DNA from: Photobacterium obscurum
GTDB lineage: Bacteria > Pseudomonadota > Gammaproteobacteria > Enterobacterales > Vibrionaceae
Length of the DNA: 56,033 nt
Reading direction: 5' to 3'
Assembly: GCF_026191635.1 (NCBI RefSeq)
Contig: NZ_JAKRRW010000030.1
Location: forward strand, 1 to 56,033
In this document: positions 33,220-42,630 of the stretch, piece by piece
Layout: the number at the start of each line of letters is the position of its first letter
Numbering within the stretch: position 1 is the stretch's first letter
The notes under the pieces: generated by a model
What the model saw: the letters and a program-made list of their open reading frames with translations, nothing else
What the model was told of the DNA's origin: nothing
Database searches by the model: none
Program-made: the position numbers and the translations under genes

Positions 33220-34188
33220 TTATTTCACTTCTTCACCTTGCGCCTGCATATCGGCGTGGTAGGAAGAGCGGACAAACGGGCCACAGGCAGCATGGGTGAA
33301 GCCCAGCTCCAGTGCGATTTCCTTCAGTTCATCAAACTCTGCAGGCGGTACGTAGCGCTCAACCGGCAGGTGGTGTCGGCTTGGGGCTAGGTACTGGCCT
33401 AGGGTCAGCATGGTGACACCATGGGCACGCAGATCTTTCAGTACTTCGATAATTTCTTCTTTGGTTTCACCCAGACCCATCATTAAGCCCGATTTAGTCG
33501 GTACTTCAGGATGCATTTCCTTGAATTTTTTCAGCAGGTCGAGTGACCACTGGTAATTTGCTCCCGGGCGCGCCTTACGGTACAGGCGAGGGGCCGTTTC
33601 AAGGTTGTGGTTGAACACATCTGGCGGACTATCACGTAGGATTTCTAGCGCACGGTCCATACGACCGCGGAAGTCCGGTACCAGTGTTTCAATCTTGATC
33701 TCCGGGCTTTTTGCTCGGATTTCGCGGGTACAATCCGCAAAGTGCTGAGCACCGCCGTCGCGAAGATCATCACGGTCCACAGAGGTCACTACAACATAGC
33801 GTAGTTTCATATCTGCGATAGTCTTGGCCAGCTGAGTTGGCTCCTCGGCATTCGGTGGCAGAGGACGACCGTGGGCAACGTCGCAGAATGGGCAACGGCG
33901 AGTACAGATAGCACCCAGAATCATAAAGGTTGCAGTACCGTGGTTAAAACACTCTGCCAGGTTAGGGCAAGATGCTTCCTCGCACACAGAATGAAGCTTG
34001 TTTTTGCGCATCGCTGACTTAATGTCCTGGATGCGCTTACTGTCAGATGGAAGTTTGATTTTCATCCATTCTGGCTTACGTAATACTTCCTTCGGTGCTT
34101 CTTCTGTCACGCTACGGACAGGGATCAGCGCCATTTTATCGGCATCACGGTATTTGACACCTTGTTCGATTTTAATTGGTTTGCTCAT
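33220..34188 (-). CDS. lipA: Lipoyl synthase
   Basis: The predicted radical-SAM enzyme has 322 residues and inserts two sulfurs into protein-bound octanoyl groups. Both iron-sulfur sites are visible: the auxiliary cluster Cys69, Cys74, Cys80 (CEEASCPNLAEC) and the radical-SAM cluster Cys95, Cys99, Cys102 (CTRRCPFC), near E. coli numbering. The RSSYHADMQA tail holds the conserved Ser ligand. ATG 34,188 overlaps the lipB stop by 1 base, so they are coupled. Confidence 0.98.
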   Translation of the reverse strand: MSKPIKIEQGVKYRDADKMALIPVRSVTEEAPKEVLRKPEWMKIKLPSDSKRIQDIKSAMRKNKLHSVCEEASCPNLAECFNHGTATFMILGAICTRRCPFCDVAHGRPLPPNAEEPTQLAKTIADMKLRYVVVTSVDRDDLRDGGAQHFADCTREIRAKSPEIKIETLVPDFRGRMDRALEILRDSPPDVFNHNLETAPRLYRKARPGANYQWSLDLLKKFKEMHPEVPTKSGLMMGLGETKEEIIEVLKDLRAHGVTMLTLGQYLAPSRHHLPVERYVPPAEFDELKEIALELGFTHAACGPFVRSSYHADMQAQGEEVK

Positions 34189-34847
34189 TATGAATTGCTT
34201 TCCGTTATCCACTCAACGCTCTGATAATCGAGCAGTTTGACTAGCTCTTCTATAAGTACAGGCTGAACTTCTGCCAGTTCAGATGGGCCATTAATTGATG
34301 CTAACTGGGTCATTTCCATCCCCTGATAGCCGCATGGGTTAATGCGCAAAAATGGCGCCAGGTCCATGTTGATATTGAGTGCCAGACCATGAAAAGAGCA
34401 ACCACGCCTGATACGTAGACCTAGTGAGCATATCTTCTGACCGTCGACATACACACCCGGTGCATCTGGGCGGGCATTGGACTCGATCCCAAACTGGGAA
34501 AGAGTGTTTATTACCGTATTTTCGATGTGGGTGACCAGTTCACGCACACCAAGCTTAATACGTCGCAGATCAATCAGAATGTATGCTACCTGTTGACCGG
34601 GACCATGATAGGTCACCTGGCCGCCACGGTCGCTTTGTACCACAGGTATATCGCCAGTATTGAGCAGGTGCTCGGCTTTACCTGCCTGACCTTGGGTAAA
34701 CACGGGATTGTGTTCAACCAACCAGACTTCGTCTGTGGTTTCTGAACAGCGTTGATCTGTGAATTCGTGCATGGCCTGCCAGGTCGGTTCGTAGTCCCGG
34801 CGGCCAAGGTTTCGAATGATAATTTTCTTTTGCAACTTAACACCCAT
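34188..34847 (-). CDS. lipB: Octanoyltransferase LipB
   Basis: The predicted enzyme has 219 residues and moves octanoyl from acyl carrier protein to lipoate-dependent enzymes. The catalytic Lys138 (GQKICSLG) and Cys172 (INPCGYQGMEM) are present, with His81 in GGQVTYHGPGQ and RRGCSFHGLALN. It precedes lipA in a coupled pair, as in E. coli. Confidence 0.97.
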   Translation of the reverse strand: MGVKLQKKIIIRNLGRRDYEPTWQAMHEFTDQRCSETTDEVWLVEHNPVFTQGQAGKAEHLLNTGDIPVVQSDRGGQVTYHGPGQQVAYILIDLRRIKLGVRELVTHIENTVINTLSQFGIESNARPDAPGVYVDGQKICSLGLRIRRGCSFHGLALNINMDLAPFLRINPCGYQGMEMTQLASINGPSELAEVQPVLIEELVKLLDYQSVEWITESNS

Positions 34848-34906
34848 ATTGTCACCAGGCTAAGCCTGAATTAATGACACCACGCTATGGGTGCATTATA
34901 AAACTC

Positions 34907-34928
34907 GGCGGCTGAATTTTCAGCCGCC
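34907..34928 (-). terminator. Terminator-like hairpin after ybeD
   Basis: A 9-bp stem (GGCGGCTGA with TCAGCCGCC) with a 4-base loop lies 30 bases after the ybeD stop. The T-run on the minus strand is short (GAGTTTTAT), so ybeD and lipB may be partly co-transcribed. Confidence 0.55.
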
Positions 34929-34957
34929 ATTTTGTAGGGGAATTAACGCGAGTGGAA

Positions 34958-35233
34958 TTAAAGTACCACGCGAACAATATCAATTTCGCCCAACTCTTTA
35001 TAAAGCGTCTCTACCTGTTCAATTGATGTTGCTGTAATAGAAACAGAAACAGCACTGTAAGTCCCTTTACCGCTCGGTTTGACCGTCGGCGTGTAATCGC
35101 CAGGGGCGTGACGCTGAATGACTTCAACAACCAGATCCGGTAGTTCAGGTTTATTGTAACCCATCACCTTGTAAGCGAATTTACAAGGGAACTCTAGTAG
35201 ATCTTTTAGTTTTGGTTGTTCTTGCTGTTGCAT
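34958..35233 (-). CDS. ybeD: YbeD, DUF493 family protein
   Basis: The predicted protein has 91 residues and an ACT-like alpha/beta fold (DUF493): LKDLLEFPCKFAYKVMGY, VEVIQRHAPGDYTPTVKPS and the YSAVSVSITATSIEQVETLY strand-helix. E. coli YbeD is similar and of unresolved function, possibly linked to lipoate metabolism through its position. It stands upstream of lipB and is spaced from dacA by 161 bases. Confidence 0.93.
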   Translation of the reverse strand: MQQQEQPKLKDLLEFPCKFAYKVMGYNKPELPDLVVEVIQRHAPGDYTPTVKPSGKGTYSAVSVSITATSIEQVETLYKELGEIDIVRVVL

Positions 35234-35343
35234 TCTGAACTCCAGTGTTTTGCATTCAGTATTACTGTGTTTTGCAGAGCATATTAATGTGTCATCCGCT
35301 ATAAAACAAGCATGTGACGGTAGTGTCGGTTGTTGGCCGATAA

Positions 35344-35374
35344 AAAAAGAGGCAACACAGGTTGCCTCTTTTTA
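35344..35374 (-). terminator. Terminator of dacA
   Basis: An 8-bp core stem (GAGGCAAC with GTTGCCTC), extended by A-T pairs, closes a 4-base loop. The minus strand continues into a T-run, 21 bases after the dacA stop. Confidence 0.93.
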
Positions 35375-35394
35375 TTGGTTTTCAGTAAGCTGGA

Positions 35395-36570
35395 TTAGCT
35401 TAACCAGCCTTTAAATAGCAACATAATGTAATCAATTAAGCGACTGAACAGACCACCTTCATTAACATCGTTCAATGCCAGCAACGGGTACTCGGCGATG
35501 TCTTCTTCGCCGACACGGTAGTAAAGCTTACCGACTACATCACCTTTGGCGATAGGCGCCTTCAGCTCTTTTTCTAGCACAAAGCTGGCTTTCAGATCTT
35601 TGGTCTGGCCGCGAGGCAGGGTAACAAAGGTATCTTCGCTCACACCTAGAGAGACTTCATCGGTGTCACCCATCCATACCTTTTCGGTGACAAAGGTTTC
35701 ATTGGCTTTGTGTGGCGAGACTGTTTCGAAGAAGCGGAAGCCGTAGTTCAGCAGCTTCTTGCTTTCAGCTTTACGGGCGTTCGGGTTCTTGGTACCCATA
35801 ACAACCGAGATCAGGCGCATTTTGCCTTCCGTTGCAGTACTTACCAGGCTGTAACCGGCATTGTTGGTATGCCCTGTTTTCAGGCCGTCAACGTTGAGGC
35901 TTTTATCCCAAAGTAGGCTGTTACGGTTGTACTGAGTGATACCGTTGTAGGTAAACGACTTCTCTTTGTAGATTGCGAACTCATCAGGAACATCGCGGAT
36001 CAGGCCCTGTGCCAGAAGCGCCATATCGTAAGGCGTTGTTAGCAGGCGCGGGTTGTCCAGGCCATGCACGTTGGCAAAGTGGGTAGAATCCATGCCCAGT
36101 GTCTTTGCCCAGGCATTCATGAGATCGACAAAAGACTCTTCCGAACCTGCCACGTGTTCTGCCATTGCCACACAGGCATCGTTACCAGACTGAATAATGA
36201 TACCGCGATTCAGATCAGCAACTTTTACCTCGCTACCGACTTCAATGAACATTTTCGATGAGCCAGGGAAGTTCTTTGCCCAGGCATTTTTACTGATCAC
36301 GACCGTGTCATCCATCGAGATATTGCCGCGGTTGACTTCTTGACCAATAACGTAGCTGGTCATCATCTTGGTCAGGCTAGCTGGCGGGATTTGATCGTAT
36401 TCTTTGTTTCCGGCCAAGATTTTGCCGGAATGGTAATCCATTAATACGTAGCCCTTAGCAGCAATCTGAGGGGCTTCAGGTACTACAGCTGGTGCAGCTG
36501 CGACAGAAGCTGAAGCTAGCATAGTCGCTGATACAGCTACAGAACGAATAAGTGCAGCAGATTTCTTCAT
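35395..36570 (-). CDS. dacA: D-alanyl-D-alanine carboxypeptidase (PBP5/6 type)
   Basis: The predicted protein has 391 residues. A cleavable signal peptide (about 1-26) precedes the transpeptidase-like domain with Ser65-Lys68 (SLTK), the SGN triad (IIQSGNDAC) and KTG (VDGLKTGHT). A PBP5 C-terminal beta domain follows, and the end is an amphipathic membrane anchor (FSRLIDYIMLLFKGWLS). It trims the terminal D-Ala from peptidoglycan pentapeptides. It sits between ybeD and rlpA, the E. coli order. Confidence 0.97.
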   Translation of the reverse strand: MKKSAALIRSVAVSATMLASASVAAAPAVVPEAPQIAAKGYVLMDYHSGKILAGNKEYDQIPPASLTKMMTSYVIGQEVNRGNISMDDTVVISKNAWAKNFPGSSKMFIEVGSEVKVADLNRGIIIQSGNDACVAMAEHVAGSEESFVDLMNAWAKTLGMDSTHFANVHGLDNPRLLTTPYDMALLAQGLIRDVPDEFAIYKEKSFTYNGITQYNRNSLLWDKSLNVDGLKTGHTNNAGYSLVSTATEGKMRLISVVMGTKNPNARKAESKKLLNYGFRFFETVSPHKANETFVTEKVWMGDTDEVSLGVSEDTFVTLPRGQTKDLKASFVLEKELKAPIAKGDVVGKLYYRVGEEDIAEYPLLALNDVNEGGLFSRLIDYIMLLFKGWLS

Positions 36571-36731
36571 GATAGTTGTAACTTAATTTGTCGATTGCAA
36601 AAAAACTTCACACACTATATCAGATTGAAAACTTAGAACCAGTTTTGCCGCAGCCGAAGCAGGGCTTGTTTGGGATTCTTGATATTTTTTGACATAAAGT
36701 ATGCGTAAGCCAGAGTTAGATAGAGTCTATA

Positions 36732-37538
36732 TTATTGCTTTGGTTCCAACTCGCGTTGCGAGGTGATGATAAATGCCTGCGGATAAAGCCTGGTTTTGGC
36801 CTTATCGCGCTGGATAATTGCCTCGTCTCGGTCTAGATAAGGCCCCAGGCGCAGGCGGTAAACTTCGGCAGACTCTGCTTTTTTCAGATCAACCTGGGTG
36901 GCAAAGTCTTGCTCCAGCTGCTTGGCGATCTGCTGGGCTTTTTCCTCATTGGTGACGGCAGCCAACTGAACGAAGTAGTAGTGCGGGTTGGCACTTTGCC
37001 ACTCGTCGAGAGAATCCGGCTTAGGGACACGGATGAGTTCGATTTTTACCGGGGCTGTGCCGTGCTTGATCACATCCAGTTTTGTTGCCGCCGCCATGCT
37101 CAGATCGATGATACGACCTTCGTGAAACGGCCCTCGATCGTTGACCCGGACAATTGCCGTCTTGCCATTATTGGTATTGGTCACTCTGACATAGCTCGGG
37201 AGTGGCAGGGTCTTGTGAGCTGCCGTCATGGAGTACATATCGTAAATTTCACCGTTTGAGGTTTTATGGCCGTGAAATTTCTTGCCGTACCAAGAGGCGT
37301 AGCCTTCTTCACTGAACTCGGCCTTGCCGTCAACGATGGTATAGTCCTGGCCGCGCAGCGTGTAATCTTTGTTGCCTGCCAGGCTTTTGGATTCATAGCG
37401 AGGCTGGGCGTCTTCAATATGATCCAGGGTTGGCGATGATTCGGGGGCGACATCGTCGGCAATATCGTATCGCTCATTGCTCGGTGTTGAGCTACAGCCA
37501 GCCAGTAATAACAAAAGTGCAATAGGGTATACGCGCAT
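36732..37538 (-). CDS. rlpA: Septal ring lytic transglycosylase RlpA
   Basis: The predicted lipoprotein has 268 residues. Lipobox LLAGC (Cys15) precedes a disordered linker, then a double-psi beta-barrel domain with GYASWYGKKFHGHKTSNGE, PSYVRVTN and VRVNDRGPFHEGRIIDLS (catalytic Glu and Asp of RlpA), and a C-terminal SPOR domain (about 185-262) that binds denuded septal glycan. Its start codon follows the rodA stop with no gap (TAAATG). Confidence 0.96.
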   Translation of the reverse strand: MRVYPIALLLLLAGCSSTPSNERYDIADDVAPESSPTLDHIEDAQPRYESKSLAGNKDYTLRGQDYTIVDGKAEFSEEGYASWYGKKFHGHKTSNGEIYDMYSMTAAHKTLPLPSYVRVTNTNNGKTAIVRVNDRGPFHEGRIIDLSMAAATKLDVIKHGTAPVKIELIRVPKPDSLDEWQSANPHYYFVQLAAVTNEEKAQQIAKQLEQDFATQVDLKKAESAEVYRLRLGPYLDRDEAIIQRDKAKTRLYPQAFIITSQRELEPKQ

Positions 37539-38660
37539 TTAGGTCGCCTTAGACAACATTTTTCTGTGAGTGTGAATAGACATCAGGATCCCGAAGCCAG
37601 CCATTAGGGTGACCATGGAAGTACCGCCGTAACTTACCAGAGGTAGGGGGACTCCTACTACCGGTAACAGGCCGCTCACCATACCGATATTTACAAAGAT
37701 ATAAACAAAGAAGCTCAGGACAATACTGCCTGCCATCATGCGGCCGAAGGCGGTCTGGGCACGACTGGCGAGCAACAAGCCTCGCCCAATGATAAACAAG
37801 TAGATAGCCAGCAGGCAGATCACGCCGATCAGCCCCCATTCTTCCGCAATGACTGCGAAGATAAAGTCGGTATGACGCTCCGGCAAAAACTCCAGCTGTG
37901 ACTGGGTACCCTGCATCCAGCCTTTACCCATCATGCCGCCAGAGCCAATGGCAATCTTGGACTGAATAATATGGTAGCCGGCACCGAGTGGATCAGATTC
38001 GGGGTTGAACAGAGTCAGTACCCGGGTGCGCTGGTAATCGCGCATCAGGAACAGCCATAAAACAGGTATGAAGGCACCCACCAGAACCCCGGCGGCTCCG
38101 ATGATCCGCCAGCTGATCCCGGACAGAAACAGCACAAATACCCCAGAAGCAGCAATCAGGATCGAGGTACCGAGATCCGGTTGCTTGGCGATCAGGATGG
38201 TCGGAACAAAAATCATGACCAGCGCAATAACAATATTACGGAAACTAGGTGGTAGTGGCTGGTTTCCGATGAAGCGGGCGACCATCAAGGGGACCGCCAG
38301 CTTGATCAGCTCCGAGGGTTGGAAACGGACAAAGCCGAAATTCAGCCAGCGCTGCGCCCCTTTGGAGGCCTCGCCGAAAAACAATACCCCGAGCAGTAGC
38401 AACAGACCAATCCCGAACAGGTAAGGTGCCCAGTTCTCGTAGTGGCGAGGGGCTATTTGTGCCAGTATAAACATGACACCCAGCGACAGGCACATGCGTA
38501 CGGCTTGGCGCTCCATCATCGGCAGGCTCTGGCCGCTGGCACTGTACATCACCATCAGGGCAAAGCCCATCAGTGTTAAAATACCCAGCAATAGCGGCAT
38601 ATCGAGATGTAGGCGATCACTGAGGGTTCTTTTTTTCCCTGTTGCGGCCATGACACTCAT
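37539..38660 (-). CDS. rodA: Rod-shape peptidoglycan glycosyltransferase RodA
   Basis: The predicted SEDS-family membrane protein has 373 residues and ten helices. It polymerises lipid II and works with PBP2 in cell elongation. Conserved regions include RWLNFGFVRFQPSELIKLAVP, the catalytic-region PESDPLGAGYHIIQSKIAIGSGG, QLEFLPERHTDFIFA and VPLPLVSYGGTS. The start overlaps the mrdA stop by 4 bases (ATGA); ATG 38,651 is an alternative three codons in. Confidence 0.97.
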   Translation of the reverse strand: MSVMAATGKKRTLSDRLHLDMPLLLGILTLMGFALMVMYSASGQSLPMMERQAVRMCLSLGVMFILAQIAPRHYENWAPYLFGIGLLLLLGVLFFGEASKGAQRWLNFGFVRFQPSELIKLAVPLMVARFIGNQPLPPSFRNIVIALVMIFVPTILIAKQPDLGTSILIAASGVFVLFLSGISWRIIGAAGVLVGAFIPVLWLFLMRDYQRTRVLTLFNPESDPLGAGYHIIQSKIAIGSGGMMGKGWMQGTQSQLEFLPERHTDFIFAVIAEEWGLIGVICLLAIYLFIIGRGLLLASRAQTAFGRMMAGSIVLSFFVYIFVNIGMVSGLLPVVGVPLPLVSYGGTSMVTLMAGFGILMSIHTHRKMLSKAT

Positions 38661-40612
38661 CGGCTTACCTCGGCTAACTTGGCATTGGTGGTTGTTTTCG
38701 ATTGATCCGGCTGCTTGGGTTTGAGCAACATATGGTCAAAGATCTTTCTGGCGACCGGGCCACCGTTAGAAGAGCCACCACCGGCATTCTCCAATACCAT
38801 TGATACCACCACTTCCGGTTTCTCATATGGAGCGAAGGCGGTAAATAACGCGTGGTCACGCAGATGTTCTTCCAGCTCTTCCGCATTGTATTTCTGGTCT
38901 TCTGCCAGCCCGAAGACCTGAGCCGAACCAGATTTACCACCGGCTTTGTACTGGGCACCATAGAAGGCACGGCGGGCCGTACCAAGAGTACCGAACAGTA
39001 CCCGGTACATACCGTCTTTGGCAATGTCCCAATCATTTTGATCAACGCCGACTATTGGCGGGTATTCGTCAAATTTGGCCGGTACTGCGGTTTCGTCATC
39101 CAAGATGTCTTTGAGCAGGTGTGGTGGACGAACAACGCCGTTATTGACCAGTACTGTTGTCGCTTTGGCGATTTGGAGTGGCGTGGCTGTCCAGTATCCC
39201 TGGCCGATCCCGACCGGTATGGTATCGCCCTGATACCACGGCTGGCGGAAACGCGCCTGCTTCCATTCCCGGGTCGGCATATTGGCCTTGCTCTCTTCAT
39301 GGATATCAATACCGGTATAATCACCGTAGCCAAAACGAGTCATCCAGTCAGACAGCCGGTCGATGCCAAGATCATAGGCAACCTGATAGAAGAAGGTATC
39401 GACGGACTCTTCAATCGCCTTATGGATATTGACCTTGCCATGTCCCCATCGTTTCCAGTCACGGAAAGGACGGCTATTGGAGTTCGGGATCTTCCAGTAC
39501 CCCGGATCGTTACGGGTTGTACGAGGAGTGATCACCCCTTCGCTTAGTGCCGCAACGGCGATCATCGGTTTTACGGTAGACGCGGGCGGGTAGATACCGA
39601 GTGTGACACGGTTAACCAATGGGCGGTCTTTGTCGTTCAGTAGCTCGCGGTATTTTTTACCGGAAATACCATGCACAAAGAGGTTGGGATCATAGCTCGG
39701 GCTGGAAACCATCGCGAGTACCGAAGAGTCCCGAGGATCGAGCACGACGACTGAACCGCGTTTATGCTTGATGAGTTCCTCTCCGGTTTCAGGGTCCTGC
39801 TCGCGTACGGTCAGTAACTCTTTGACATACAACTGTAGCTCGATATCCAGGTTTAGGCGGATATCCTTGCCCGGGATCGGCGGAACATACTTCAGGGTAC
39901 GAATGATCCGGCCGCGGCTGTTGACCTCGACCTCCTGGTAGCCGGAGGTTCCGTGCAGTAAATCCTCGTAATATTTTTCGATTCCCAGCTTTCCGATATC
40001 GCGAGTCGCTTTGTAGTTATTGATTTTTTCTTCGCGCTCTAGACGCTGGAGATCGCGGTCATTAATTTTTGCCACATAGCCTAATACGTGGGTTAAGGCT
40101 TCGCCGTAGGGATAATAGCGTTTTAGGTAGGCTTTGACCTCGACACCCGGAAATTGATGCTGGTTGACCGAAAACAGCGCAACTTGCTGTTCAGACAGCT
40201 GATTCAGGATTGGGACTGATTTGAACCTGCGGGTACGACGGCGCTCTTTACGGAATCTGTCGATATTCTCGTCCGAGACCCCCATCAAGTCTTTTAGCCG
40301 GACAAAGGTGTCCTCAAGATCGGCGACTTTTTCGGTGGTGATCTCGAGTGAATAAACCGGACGGTTTTCGGCCAGCAAGATGCCGTTACGATCATAGATC
40401 AGGCCGCGGTTCGGGGCGACAGGAACAACTTTGATCCGGTTATCGTTGGATCGTGTCTGGTAGTCTTCGTGCTGGCTAACCTGAATGTGATACAGGTTAG
40501 TCAACAGCAAGCCTACCAGCACGATAATGCCGATAAATGAGACAAGAGCCCGGCGGAAAAACAGCGCCGACTCAGCGCGATGGTCGCGGATCTGGGTTCG
40601 CTTTTGTCTCAT
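38657..40612 (-). CDS. mrdA: Penicillin-binding protein 2
   Basis: The predicted protein has 651 residues (E. coli 633). One membrane anchor (about 20-42) is followed by the PBP dimerisation domain (NRGLIYDRNG) and the transpeptidase domain with nucleophile motif STVK (PPASTVKP), SVD and KSG (GGKSGSAQVFG). It cross-links peptidoglycan during elongation with RodA. The ATG at 40,612 (MRQKRT) is preferred; an in-frame TTG two codons earlier is unlikely. It lies six bases after rlmH. Confidence 0.97.
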   Translation of the reverse strand: MRQKRTQIRDHRAESALFFRRALVSFIGIIVLVGLLLTNLYHIQVSQHEDYQTRSNDNRIKVVPVAPNRGLIYDRNGILLAENRPVYSLEITTEKVADLEDTFVRLKDLMGVSDENIDRFRKERRRTRRFKSVPILNQLSEQQVALFSVNQHQFPGVEVKAYLKRYYPYGEALTHVLGYVAKINDRDLQRLEREEKINNYKATRDIGKLGIEKYYEDLLHGTSGYQEVEVNSRGRIIRTLKYVPPIPGKDIRLNLDIELQLYVKELLTVREQDPETGEELIKHKRGSVVVLDPRDSSVLAMVSSPSYDPNLFVHGISGKKYRELLNDKDRPLVNRVTLGIYPPASTVKPMIAVAALSEGVITPRTTRNDPGYWKIPNSNSRPFRDWKRWGHGKVNIHKAIEESVDTFFYQVAYDLGIDRLSDWMTRFGYGDYTGIDIHEESKANMPTREWKQARFRQPWYQGDTIPVGIGQGYWTATPLQIAKATTVLVNNGVVRPPHLLKDILDDETAVPAKFDEYPPIVGVDQNDWDIAKDGMYRVLFGTLGTARRAFYGAQYKAGGKSGSAQVFGLAEDQKYNAEELEEHLRDHALFTAFAPYEKPEVVVSMVLENAGGGSSNGGPVARKIFDHMLLKPKQPDQSKTTTNAKLAEVSR

Positions 40613-40618
40613 TGGCAA

Positions 40619-41089
40619 TTATTCTCTGTGATAAGGGTGGTTAGCCGTAATGCTCCAGGCGCGGTAAAGGCTTTCAGCCATCACCACCCGTACCAGAGGA
40701 TGGGGTAGCGTCAGGGGAGACAACGACCAGCTTTGATCTGCTGCTGCTTTACAGGCCGGAGCCAGCCCTTCCGGGCCACCGATCAGGATCGATACATCAC
40801 GCCCGTCCAGCTTCCAGCTTTCCAGTTGTTCAGCCAGTTGCTCGGTATCCCAGCGTTTGCCCGGAATATCCAGAGTGACAATACGGTTACCTTTCGGCAC
40901 GGCTGCCAGCATTGCTTCGCCTTCTTTTTGTAGAATACGGGCAATATCGGCATTCTTACCGCGTTTACCTGCCGGGATTTCAATCAGTTCCAGCGGCATG
41001 TCTTTCGGAAAGCGGCGGCTATATTCTTTATAACCTTCCTCAATCCATTTGGGCATTTTGTTGCCAACAGCAATCAGTTGAAGCTTCAT
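40619..41089 (-). CDS. rlmH: 23S rRNA (pseudouridine1915-N3)-methyltransferase
   Basis: The predicted SPOUT-class enzyme has 156 residues and modifies helix 69 of assembled 70S ribosomes. It matches E. coli RlmH almost throughout: MKLQLIAVG, EIPAGKRGKNADI, the SAM loop LIGGPEGL, and the C-terminal LPHPLVRVVMAESLYRAW and NHPYHRE. ATG 41,089 gives the family start; a TTG two codons upstream is not needed. It follows rsfS by six bases. Confidence 0.98.
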   Translation of the reverse strand: MKLQLIAVGNKMPKWIEEGYKEYSRRFPKDMPLELIEIPAGKRGKNADIARILQKEGEAMLAAVPKGNRIVTLDIPGKRWDTEQLAEQLESWKLDGRDVSILIGGPEGLAPACKAAADQSWSLSPLTLPHPLVRVVMAESLYRAWSITANHPYHRE

Positions 41090-41095
41090 CGTCAA

Positions 41096-41413
41096 TTAGC
41101 CCCAAAGCTTCTCCAGTTGATACAGGTTGCGAGCGTCTTCCTGCATGATATGCAGCATTACGCTACCCATATCCACTACAACCCACTCGCCGTCGTCTTC
41201 ACCGCTGATCCCAAACGGAGGGAAATCGATCAGCTTTGATTCTTTGTTTACGTGATCCGCAATCGAGGCTACATGGCGGTTAGATGTGCCGGTACACACA
41301 ACCATAAACTCTGTGATGCTCGACTTACCGCGTACGTCTAGAGTCACAATGTCTTGGGCTTTAATATCGTCAACTTTATCAACAATAAAATCGTGTAGTT
41401 CTTGAACCTGCAA
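41096..41413 (-). CDS. rsfS: Ribosome silencing factor RsfS
   Basis: The predicted protein has 105 residues, binds L14 on the 50S subunit and blocks subunit joining in starvation. It shows LDVRGKSSITEFMVVCTGTSNRH and the terminal VMLHIMQEDARNLYQLEKLW. The start is TTG, as in E. coli ybeB, with GAGGGGA five bases upstream. A promoter lies at 41,489-41,518. E. coli has nadD and cobC between holA and rsfS; neither is present here. Confidence 0.97.
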   Translation of the reverse strand: MQVQELHDFIVDKVDDIKAQDIVTLDVRGKSSITEFMVVCTGTSNRHVASIADHVNKESKLIDFPPFGISGEDDGEWVVVDMGSVMLHIMQEDARNLYQLEKLWG

Positions 41414-41488
41414 AGGAATCCCCTCATTTGAGTGATTGGTGTAATAGTTTCAGTCTCAGATCGACCTGAGTCACAATTTAGCGGCGCA

Positions 41489-41518
41489 GTATACCATGCT
41501 CAACCTTGTTCGATACAA
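41489..41518 (-). promoter_or_regulatory. Promoter of the rsfS-rlmH-mrdA-rodA-rlpA operon
   Basis: On the minus strand TTGTAT and TATACT are separated by 18 bases, with TGG before the -10 (extended -10). It lies 76 bases before the rsfS start, in the gap where nadD would be expected. Confidence 0.65.
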
Positions 41519-41598
41519 GTTGGCAGTAATTTTACATCAATAGCAATCTGAATAATGACCAGCTATTCAATCTGCCTCGTTCCGTGAGGCGCGGTTGC

Positions 41599-42630
41599 CT
41601 AAAAATGTTGCGCCATGGTATGGGTTTGTACGCCACACATTTCAGCACACAGGGCAGAGAGCGCCGGCCAGGGCTGATAGTCAAAGTCTGTTTTTACCCT
41701 GATTTCGAGGGCTGCTAGTTGCTGCAACAGCTGGATTAACGTACTGAGAGGCAGGCGGTGTAGCGCGCCGATATAGATTTCTCGACGGCTCTGCCAGACC
41801 CTGAACTGTTCAAAGATAATGTTCAGCGGCGTGCCCTTGCTGCCCATCTCCTGCATTTTGTACAGTTGGCTCAGCTCGCGCTGCAGGGTACGCAGCAGGA
41901 TAACGGCTTCGATGCCTTCCCCTTCTAGTTGGCGCAATACCCGTTGGCTACGTTTGCTTTGCCCGGCAAGTACCGCATCGACCAGCTGGAACGGGGTGTA
42001 ATGGTTATGGCGGCTCAGGGCTTCTTCGAGACGGACCACGGTCAGTGTGCCGTCTGGATAGAGCAGGGTGAGCTTTTGCAGGCTCTGCGCCAGAGCCAGT
42101 AAGTTGCCTTCATGCCACTGGGCCAGCATTAGCACCGATTCATGATCGGGCTGGAGGCCCAGCTGCTGGCAACGGCCTTGGATAAAGCGTGGTAAATGAC
42201 GGGCATCTGGGGTGTTACAAGGGACATACAGTCCGAGATCGGCAAGGGCCTTAAACCATTTGGTACTTTCTTGCTTCTTGTTCAGACGCGGTCCGTGAAT
42301 CAGCAGCAAAATGTCACTGTGCAGGATCGCTATCACTTCTTGCAGGGCTTTTGCCTGGTTGGCATTGAGGCCTGATTCCGGTACTTCAAGCTCGATGAGC
42401 TGGCGCGAGGAGAACAGGCTCATGGCCTGGCAGCAGTCAAGTACCTGGTTCCATTCTAGCTGGGCGTCAATGGTAAAGGCGTGGCGTTCATCAAACCCGG
42501 CTTTTTCGGCGGCTTGCCTGATTTGAGTGCTGCATTCTTGCTTTAGCAGCGGTTCGTTGCCAAACAGAAGGTAGGCTTGACGCAGCCCCTTGTTTAACTG
42601 CTGCGCCAGTTGTTCCGGGTAGATTCTCAT
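41599..42630 (-). CDS. holA: DNA polymerase III delta subunit
   Basis: The predicted protein has 343 residues (E. coli 343). It is the clamp-opening wrench of the clamp loader. The N-terminal AAA+-like domain has MRIYPEQLAQQL, AYLLFGNEPLL and LLIHGPRLNKKQESTKWFKAL segments; no Walker A motif is expected in delta. The C-terminal collar domain completes it. It overlaps lptE by 4 bases (ATGA). Confidence 0.96.
   Translation of the reverse strand: MRIYPEQLAQQLNKGLRQAYLLFGNEPLLKQECSTQIRQAAEKAGFDERHAFTIDAQLEWNQVLDCCQAMSLFSSRQLIELEVPESGLNANQAKALQEVIAILHSDILLLIHGPRLNKKQESTKWFKALADLGLYVPCNTPDARHLPRFIQGRCQQLGLQPDHESVLMLAQWHEGNLLALAQSLQKLTLLYPDGTLTVVRLEEALSRHNHYTPFQLVDAVLAGQSKRSQRVLRQLEGEGIEAVILLRTLQRELSQLYKMQEMGSKGTPLNIIFEQFRVWQSRREIYIGALHRLPLSTLIQLLQQLAALEIRVKTDFDYQPWPALSALCAEMCGVQTHTMAQHF

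Noticed and set aside
38852..39547. Plus-strand frame of 231 codons opposite mrdA
   Set aside because: Long only because mrdA codon use lacks stops on the other strand; no recognisable protein.
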